Positions 1 to 4,783 of a stretch of 15,222 bases of DNA are shown one piece after another; the first letter of the stretch is position 1, and each line of letters starts with the position of its first letter. The stretch spans positions 1 through 15,222 of the forward strand of contig DXVG01000017.1 of the NCBI GenBank assembly GCA_019409045.1, read 5' to 3'. Made by a program: the position numbers and the translations under genes. Below the pieces are notes generated by a model. It did not search any database and had not been told where the DNA came from. It worked only from the letters and a program-made list of their open reading frames with translations. Source of the DNA: Clostridiales bacterium (GTDB lineage: Bacteria; Bacillota; Clostridia; Christensenellales; Aristaeellaceae).

Positions 1-6
1 GTACAT

Positions 7-12
7 CCCTCC
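7..12 (-). promoter_or_regulatory. possible ribosome binding site of a gene beyond the window
   Basis: On the minus strand, downstream of the recX stop, the sequence reads GGAGGG. This is a good Shine-Dalgarno match. The ATG directly next to it (6-4) is too close to be served by it, so the real start probably lies outside the window. In many Clostridia recX is followed by rny or another gene of the recA region, but nothing here identifies the neighbour. Confidence 0.3.
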
Positions 13-28
13 GTTTCCCCGACGTCGC

Positions 29-661
29 TCAGACGTCCTCCCATTCGTCCTGCGCAAGCACCGCGTCCACGGCCTCGCGCACGGCATCCCACGAAAACCC
101 GCGCCGCGCCAGCGCCTGCGAAAGCTTCGCCCGGCCCTCGCGCGCGGGGAGCGAGGCATACCTGCGCGCCAGAGAGAGCGCGGCCTTCTTTGCCGCCTCG
201 GCCTGCTGCGCATCGTCCAGCGCGCCAAGCGCCGCCTCCGCGTCCTCGTCGGGCACGCCCTTGGCGCGCAGCTTTCTGCGCATGGCGTAGACTCCCACGG
301 CGCGGTCGGCCCCGGCCTCCACGGCGCGATGCGCGTAGCGAAGGTCGTCCACAAGCCCCGTGCGCTCCAGTCGCTCAAGCGCCGCCTCCACCGCGGGCGC
401 GACGTATCCGCGCGCGAGCAGCGACCGCTCAAGCTCCCGCCGCGTGCGCGCGCACAGATCCAGGCTGGAAAGCGCCGCCTCGTAGGCGTCGCCAAGCTGC
501 GCGGCGGCCACGCGCTCAATATACTCCTGCGCGTCCACCTCGTCGCCGACGCCGAGCGGCAGCTTCCGAAAGTGGCGCATGCGCACCTTCAGCGGCGGCG
601 CGTCGTCAAACGACACATGCGCCACGCCCCGAAATTCTCGTACCTGCGTTACCGTAGACAT
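29..661 (-). CDS. recX: regulatory protein RecX
   Basis: RecX binds RecA filaments in the cytoplasm and modulates, usually inhibits, their recombinase and coprotease activity. The 210-residue product has a short beta-rich N-terminus (about 1-45) followed by helical RecX repeats. The first repeat carries the family pattern RRELERSLLARGY (74-86) and GLVDDLRYA (102-110). Second and third repeats cover about 118-150 and 155-205, the last with LARRGFSWDAV. Length is normal for the family. The ATG has GGGGGAAAC just upstream. It begins 15 bases after the stop of the Nudix gene, so the two are almost surely co-transcribed. recA is not in the window, so the link to RecA rests on family knowledge. Confidence 0.9.
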   Translation of the reverse strand: MSTVTQVREFRGVAHVSFDDAPPLKVRMRHFRKLPLGVGDEVDAQEYIERVAAAQLGDAYEAALSSLDLCARTRRELERSLLARGYVAPAVEAALERLERTGLVDDLRYAHRAVEAGADRAVGVYAMRRKLRAKGVPDEDAEAALGALDDAQQAEAAKKAALSLARRYASLPAREGRAKLSQALARRGFSWDAVREAVDAVLAQDEWEDV

Positions 662-676
662 GTTTCCCCCTGCGCG

Positions 677-1576
677 TCAGTCGAATACGACCTGCCAGCT
701 CGCGTCCTTCGCGGCGGCAAAGCACATGCGTATCTGCGCCTGCGTGGTCTTGCCCTCCGCCAGCGGCGGAAGCTCGTCCTCGGCGAAAAAGCCGCTGCGC
801 ATGGTCTCTATGTTCTCCCGAAACGCGCCGCCGAGCCGCTCGCAGAGCACGAACACCTTCACGACGCCCTGCGCGACCGTGGGCCGGTTGTGCCGGTTGT
901 GATCCAGCAGCGCGATCAGGCGGCGGGGGAGCACGTTCAGCCCCGATTCCTCGAAGGCCTCCTTGACCGTGTTCTGCGCGATGGTGGTATCCACGTCCAT
1001 CCAGCCGCCGGGCAGCGTCCAAAGCCCCGTGTTCTCCTGCACAAGCAGCATCCGCCCGTCCTCCACAATGGCCGCGCGCGTCTCGATCTTGGGCGTCTGA
1101 TAGCCCTTCTCGCACAAAAACACGTCGCGCACGGTCTGTTCGGGTAGCCCGCTCCCGCGCTGCATCATCTCCGCCGCGAGCTCGCGCAGGCGCTCAAACC
1201 GCTCCAGATCGTAGGGGTCGCGGGAATAGGCGAGCCCCGCCTGCGCGATAAACTGCATCTCCATGGCGGTGCGCATCCACTCAAGCCCCGCAAACGGCTC
1301 CTCGCGCCGCTCGCACAGCGCGAGCAGGTCGCACGGCACGCGCAGGTAGTGCGTGGCGCGCGCGTGGCGGGCGGGAACGCCGTTCCACAGCGCCAGCGCA
1401 CAGGCAAAGCCGCCCGCGAACGCCGCGTCCACGGCCCGCGGGTCCTCGCTGACAAACAGAGCGCCCCGCTGCGGCGCGTCGCCCCGCACGCACTCCACGC
1501 CCATCGCCGACAGCGCCGCGCGCGGCGCGGCCTCCAGCAGCGCGTCCGTATCCAGCACGATCCTTTCGTAAAACAC
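677..1576 (-). CDS. Nudix hydrolase with N-terminal degenerate HAD-like domain
   Basis: Predicted cytosolic hydrolase of nucleoside-diphosphate compounds. The Nudix part (about 96-299) resembles the clostridial and bacillar CDP-choline or ADP-ribose pyrophosphatase group with a helical Nudix N-terminal segment. The Nudix box lies at 191-213. It keeps the metal-binding core KEAFEESGL (205-213), with Lys for the usual Arg as is common in that group, but has Thr197 where the first box Glu is usual. Residues 1-90 look like a cut-down HAD phosphatase: VLDTDALL (7-14) mimics the DxD motif, and LFVSEDPRAVDAAFAGGFACALALWNG resembles the HAD C-terminal core. No cap domain or conserved Lys is visible. 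The GTG start at 1576 is chosen because GGGGGTG lies 5 bases upstream and a promoter ends just before it. A longer reading from TTG at 1636 would begin inside the -35 box. Substrate unknown. Confidence 0.85.
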   Translation of the reverse strand: MFYERIVLDTDALLEAAPRAALSAMGVECVRGDAPQRGALFVSEDPRAVDAAFAGGFACALALWNGVPARHARATHYLRVPCDLLALCERREEPFAGLEWMRTAMEMQFIAQAGLAYSRDPYDLERFERLRELAAEMMQRGSGLPEQTVRDVFLCEKGYQTPKIETRAAIVEDGRMLLVQENTGLWTLPGGWMDVDTTIAQNTVKEAFEESGLNVLPRRLIALLDHNRHNRPTVAQGVVKVFVLCERLGGAFRENIETMRSGFFAEDELPPLAEGKTTQAQIRMCFAAAKDASWQVVFD

Positions 1577-1581
1577 CCGCA

Positions 1582-1588
1582 CACCCCC
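1582..1588 (-). promoter_or_regulatory. ribosome binding site deciding the Nudix start
   Basis: The minus strand reads GGGGGTG five bases before GTG 1576-1574. It pairs with the 16S tail as GGAGGTG would, with one G-U pair. No comparable site precedes the TTG at 1636, which supports the shorter 299-residue protein. Confidence 0.6.
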
Positions 1589-1607
1589 GGAGTGGACCTT
1601 TGCGCAG

Positions 1608-1636
1608 AATATACCACCGCGCCGGTCGGCTTTCAA
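1608..1636 (-). promoter_or_regulatory. sigma-A-type promoter of the Nudix-recX operon
   Basis: Reading the minus strand, TTGAAA (1636-1631) is followed after exactly 17 bases by TATATT (1613-1608). Transcription would start near 1601 and leave about 25 bases of leader before GTG 1576. The -35 box contains the TTG that could otherwise be taken as an earlier start codon. Confidence 0.7.
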
Positions 1637-1654
1637 GGAAAACGGGGTAAATTC

Positions 1655-1684
1655 TTGACGAGGCGAGAAAAAATGTGGTATGAT
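1655..1684 (+). promoter_or_regulatory. sigma-A-type extended -10 promoter of yebC
   Basis: TTGACG (1655-1660) and TATGAT (1679-1684) are 18 bases apart. TGG directly before the -10 gives an extended -10 motif. The start of transcription should be near 1691, with GGAGGGG (1707-1713) as ribosome binding site for yebC. Its -35 lies only 18 bases from the -35 of the opposing Nudix-recX promoter. Confidence 0.8.
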
Positions 1685-1720
1685 AAAGTGTATTCATAGT
1701 TTCATTGGAGGGGATCGTCC

Positions 1721-2467
1721 ATGTCGGGACACAATAAATGGTCTACCATCAAGCACAAGAAGGAAAAAACCGACGCGCAACGCGGCAAGATATTTACAAA
1801 GATCGGCCGTGAGATCGCCATCGCCGTGCGCGAGGGCGGCCCGGACCCGAGCACCAACAGCAAGCTCAAGGACGTCGTGGCCAAGGCAAAGGCCGCGAAC
1901 ATGCCCAATGAGAACATACAGCGCTCCATCAAGAAGGCCTCCGGCGAGGGCGACGCCACGCAGTACAAGGAGATCGTCTACGAGGGATACGCGCCCGGCG
2001 GCGTGGCCGTGATCGTGGAGCTGGTCACCGACAACCTCAACCGCACCGCCTCGGAGGTGCGCCACATATTCGACAAGTGCGGCGGCTCCCTGGGCGCGAC
2101 CGGCTGCGTGTCCTGGAAGTTCGAGCGCAAGGGCGTGATCGAGATCGACAACTCCAAGGGCCTGGACGAGGACGAGCTGATGATGCTGGCGCTGGACGCG
2201 GGCGCGGCGGACGTGGAGAGCGAGGGCGACGTGGCGATCATCTACACCGACCCCAACGACTTCTCCAGCGTGCGCGACAACCTCGAGAGCGCGGGCTGCA
2301 CATTCCTCTCCGCCGAGCGCGAGATGGTGCCCACCACCACCACCGAGGTCTCCGACCCGGAGACGCTTGCCAAAGTGCAGAAGCTCATCGACTGGCTGGA
2401 GGACTACGACGATTCCCAGAACGTGTTCCACGACGCTGAGCTTCCCGAGGAGGAAGAGGAGGAATAG
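1721..2467 (+). CDS. yebC: YebC/PmpR family protein (TACO1 family)
   Basis: Cytosolic protein of the near-universal YebC family. Members were long annotated as DNA-binding regulators. More recent work on the TACO1/YebC family points to a ribosome-associated role that eases translation of proline-rich stretches. The 248-residue product opens with the signature MSGHNKWSTIKHKK and RGKIFTKIGREI. It continues with the family segments NIQRSIKKASGEGD, YEGYAPGGVAVIVE and DNLNRTASEVRHIF. The length is usual. It ends with an acidic LPEEEEEE tail whose codons also supply the ribosome binding site of murI. ATG 1721 has GGAGGGG 7 bases upstream and its own promoter. In other genomes yebC often sits near ruvABC; those genes are not present here. 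Confidence 0.95.
   Translation: MSGHNKWSTIKHKKEKTDAQRGKIFTKIGREIAIAVREGGPDPSTNSKLKDVVAKAKAANMPNENIQRSIKKASGEGDATQYKEIVYEGYAPGGVAVIVELVTDNLNRTASEVRHIFDKCGGSLGATGCVSWKFERKGVIEIDNSKGLDEDELMMLALDAGAADVESEGDVAIIYTDPNDFSSVRDNLESAGCTFLSAEREMVPTTTTEVSDPETLAKVQKLIDWLEDYDDSQNVFHDAELPEEEEEE
2455..2464 (+). promoter_or_regulatory. murI ribosome binding site within the yebC C-terminus
   Basis: AGAGGAGGAA is a strong Shine-Dalgarno sequence five bases before the murI ATG at 2470. It is at the same time part of the Glu codons that end yebC, whose stop is at 2465-2467. Translation of the two genes is therefore likely coupled. Confidence 0.75.
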
Positions 2468-2469
2468 CC

Positions 2470-3231
2470 ATGCGCGGCGCTCCCATCGGCGTGTTTGACT
2501 CAGGCATGGGAGGGCTGAGCGTTTTGCGCGCCCTGCGCAGCGAAATGCCGCATGAGCGCTTTATCTACTACGGCGACAACGCCAACGCCCCCTACGGCCC
2601 CAGGCCGCGGGAGGAGATCGAGGATCTGGCGCTGAAGGTCGCCCGCGAGCTTTGCGCCCGGGGCGCGAAGGCGCTGGTGGTCGCCTGCAACACGGCCACC
2701 GCAGCCGCGCTCGAGGCGCTGCGCGCGGGGCTGGACGTGCCGGTGATCGGCATGGCCCCGGACCTGGAGGGCGCGCGCGCGTGCGCGGGGGACGGGCCGG
2801 TGATCGTCTTTGCCACGCAGGCGACGCTGTCGCTCCCGCTCTATCGGGATATGCGCTCGCGCCTCTGCCCGGATGCGGTCTCCATCCCCGCGCCGGAGCT
2901 TGTGATGATGGTCGAGCGCGGCGTGCTGTGCGGGCCGGAGCCCGAGGCGTACTTCCGCGAGAAGCTGCGGCCGTGGCTTTCGCGCCGCATCGGCGCGGTG
3001 GTGCTGGGCTGCACGCACTTTGCATTTCTCAGAGCGCCCCTTGAGGCGGTCGTCCCCGGCGTTGCCGTGCTTGACGGCGTGGCGCCCGTGCTGCGCCGCG
3101 TGCGCGACGCGCTTGCGCGCGCGGATGCGCTGTGCGAGGCGGGTGAGGGGAGCGTGGAGGTGCTCTCCTCCTCCGAGGACGCGGCCGTGCTCGCGCGCAT
3201 GCGCGCGCTTCTGGCCGCGCCGGCGCGCTGA
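2470..3231 (+). CDS. murI: glutamate racemase
   Basis: Converts L-glutamate to D-glutamate for peptidoglycan precursor synthesis in the cytoplasm. The 253-residue product shows the Asp/Glu racemase pattern. GVFDSGMGGLSV (7-18) carries Asp10 and Ser11, CNTATAAA starts with the first catalytic Cys73, and LGCTHF (179-184) carries the second catalytic Cys181 and His183. Two segments depart from common MurI sequences. GDNANAPYG (35-43) replaces the usual GDTAR-PYG, and GMAPDLEGA (94-102) replaces the usual G-I/V-E/V-P stretch. Length is slightly short but within range. It starts two bases after the yebC stop. The alternative would be a related aspartate or hydantoin racemase, but the N-terminal block fits glutamate racemase best. 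Confidence 0.87.
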   Translation: MRGAPIGVFDSGMGGLSVLRALRSEMPHERFIYYGDNANAPYGPRPREEIEDLALKVARELCARGAKALVVACNTATAAALEALRAGLDVPVIGMAPDLEGARACAGDGPVIVFATQATLSLPLYRDMRSRLCPDAVSIPAPELVMMVERGVLCGPEPEAYFREKLRPWLSRRIGAVVLGCTHFAFLRAPLEAVVPGVAVLDGVAPVLRRVRDALARADALCEAGEGSVEVLSSSEDAAVLARMRALLAAPAR

Positions 3232-3251
3232 GGGCGCGCGAATAAATCTCC

Positions 3252-3280
3252 GGCCTCGCGCCGCGGTCGCGGGCGGGGCC
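3252..3280 (+). other. GC-rich hairpin between murI and the HD-GYP gene
   Basis: GGCCTCGC (3252-3259) can pair with GCGGGGCC (3273-3280) with one G-U pair, leaving a 13-base loop. No run of T follows, so it is not a typical intrinsic terminator. The rest of the 100-base gap shows no convincing promoter, only a ribosome binding site GGGAGGTG (3319-3326). Confidence 0.3.
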
Positions 3281-3331
3281 TGGTTGCTGCAAGGACCGTA
3301 GACCGCGGCGTTCGCGGCGGGAGGTGTTGGT

Positions 3332-4408
3332 ATGTCCGGGCCTGCGGAATGCGCCCAACACGGAAAGCTGTTGATCGTTGACGACGACGAGATCAACCGC
3401 GCCATACTGGAAAACATATTCTCCGGGGACTATGCGATCGACGAGGCCGAGGACGGGCTGGTCGGGCTTGAGAAGATATGCGCCTCCCCGGAGGCGTACT
3501 GCGCCGTTTTGCTGGATGTGATGATGCCGCGCATGAGCGGTCTGGAGGTGCTCGAGCGATTGCAGGAGCGGTCGCTGCAGGAGCGCATACCGATCTTCCT
3601 CATCACCGCGGATTCGGCCGACGACACCATGCGCCGGGCCTACGACATGGGCGTGATGGATGTGATCCAAAAGCCCGTGATCCCCTACATGGTGCTCAAG
3701 CGCGTGCGCAGCGTCATCGAGCTTTTCGAGGCGCGGAAGCGGCTGAGCGACACCGTCGCCAGCCAGCAGACGGAGCTGCTTCGTCAGGCGCAGAAGATCA
3801 TACAGCTCAATCAGGGCATGATCGAGGCGCTGTCCACGGCCATTGAGTTCCGCAGCGAGGAATCGGGCGACCACGTTCGCCGCATACACGACATAACCGC
3901 CTACCTGCTGAGCGATACGCCGCTGGGCGAGGGCATGGACGATGAGACCGTGCGCAAGATCGCGCTCTCCTCCATCATGCACGACGTGGGCAAGATCGCC
4001 ATACCCGACGCCATACTCAACAAGCCCGGCAGGCTCACGCCGGAGGAATACGAGATCATGAAGGGGCATACCGTGCAGGGCGCGCTCCTCCTGGAGAGGA
4101 TCCCCCAGCTTCGGGACAGCGAACTGTACCCCTACGCCGCCGACATCGCGCGCCACCACCACGAGCGTTGGGACGGGCGCGGCTATCCGGACGGCTTGCG
4201 CGCGGACGAGATCTCCATATGGGCGCAGGTGGTGTCGCTGGCCGACGTGTACGACGCGCTCATCAGCAAGCGCGTATACAAGGCGGCCTTCACCCGCGAG
4301 CGCGCGCTGGAGATGATCCGAAACGGCGAGTGCGGCGTGTTCAACCCGCGCCTTCTCGAGCACTTTTTCCAGGCGGAGGGCGCGCTGTTTTCCCTGTACC
4401 GCCAATGA
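3332..4408 (+). CDS. response regulator with HD-GYP output domain (predicted c-di-GMP phosphodiesterase)
   Basis: A cytosolic response regulator whose output domain probably hydrolyses cyclic-di-GMP. The receiver domain (about 11-130) has the acidic pocket Asp17-Asp19, phosphoacceptor Asp62 in LLDVMMP, Thr92 and Lys114 in QKP. A helical linker (about 130-165) leads to the HD-GYP domain (about 165-355). That domain has HDVGK at 217-221, a further metal His246 in MKGH, the HHHE cluster (275-278) and DGRGYP (281-286) carrying the GYP triad. All residues expected for an active enzyme appear present. Ribosome binding site GGGAGGTG precedes the ATG. The next two genes encode an HPt protein and a hybrid kinase, so it is probably the last receiver of that relay. 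No DNA-binding domain is present. Confidence 0.92.
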   Translation: MSGPAECAQHGKLLIVDDDEINRAILENIFSGDYAIDEAEDGLVGLEKICASPEAYCAVLLDVMMPRMSGLEVLERLQERSLQERIPIFLITADSADDTMRRAYDMGVMDVIQKPVIPYMVLKRVRSVIELFEARKRLSDTVASQQTELLRQAQKIIQLNQGMIEALSTAIEFRSEESGDHVRRIHDITAYLLSDTPLGEGMDDETVRKIALSSIMHDVGKIAIPDAILNKPGRLTPEEYEIMKGHTVQGALLLERIPQLRDSELYPYAADIARHHHERWDGRGYPDGLRADEISIWAQVVSLADVYDALISKRVYKAAFTRERALEMIRNGECGVFNPRLLEHFFQAEGALFSLYRQ

Positions 4409-4426
4409 GAAACGGAGGATGCGACC

Positions 4427-4780
4427 ATGGACGAGGCAAAAAAGCAGGCGCTGGTTCGCGCCGGTATCGACGTGGACGCCGCGCTCGCGCGCATGATGGG
4501 CAGCGAGGCGCTGTTTATGCGGCTGATTCGCAAGTTCCTGGATGACGAAAACCATGCGCAGCTTTGCGCGGCCATGGAGCGCGGGGACGCGCAGGCCGCG
4601 CTGTCCGCGTCGCACACGCTCAAGGGCGTGTGCGGGAATCTCTCCATGACCGGGCTGTTCGGCCTGTTTGAGCGGCAGGTGGCGGCTCTGCGCGCCGGGG
4701 ACGTCGCGCAGGCGCAGGCGCTCATGGAGCAGATCGAACCGGCGTACGAGGCGGTGTGTGAGAGCATCCGGGGGTTGTAG
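4427..4780 (+). CDS. stand-alone HPt phosphotransfer protein
   Basis: A 117-residue all-helical HPt protein that would shuttle phosphate between two receiver domains. The histidine box is SHTLKGVCGNL with phospho-accepting His63. The conserved Lys66 and Gly67 follow, and the pattern FDLFER-like LFGLFERQVAALRAGD (77-92) continues the four-helix bundle. The N-terminal helix carries the usual MGSEALFMRLIRKFLDD. CGGAGGA lies 7 bases before the ATG. The gene sits 18 bases after the HD-GYP regulator and 3 bases before the hybrid kinase, which has a receiver but no HPt. That supports it as the missing middle step of this phosphorelay. Confidence 0.9.
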   Translation: MDEAKKQALVRAGIDVDAALARMMGSEALFMRLIRKFLDDENHAQLCAAMERGDAQAALSASHTLKGVCGNLSMTGLFGLFERQVAALRAGDVAQAQALMEQIEPAYEAVCESIRGL

Positions 4781-4783
4781 CCG

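Noticed and set aside
329..1147. A 272-codon plus-strand frame across recX and the Nudix gene
   Set aside because: It overlaps two convincing minus-strand genes, crosses their junction and has an Arg/His/Leu-rich shadow sequence.
3232..3331. A promoter or terminator between murI and the HD-GYP gene
   Set aside because: The hairpin has no T-run and no -35/-10 pair with acceptable spacing was found, so read-through from yebC-murI remains possible.
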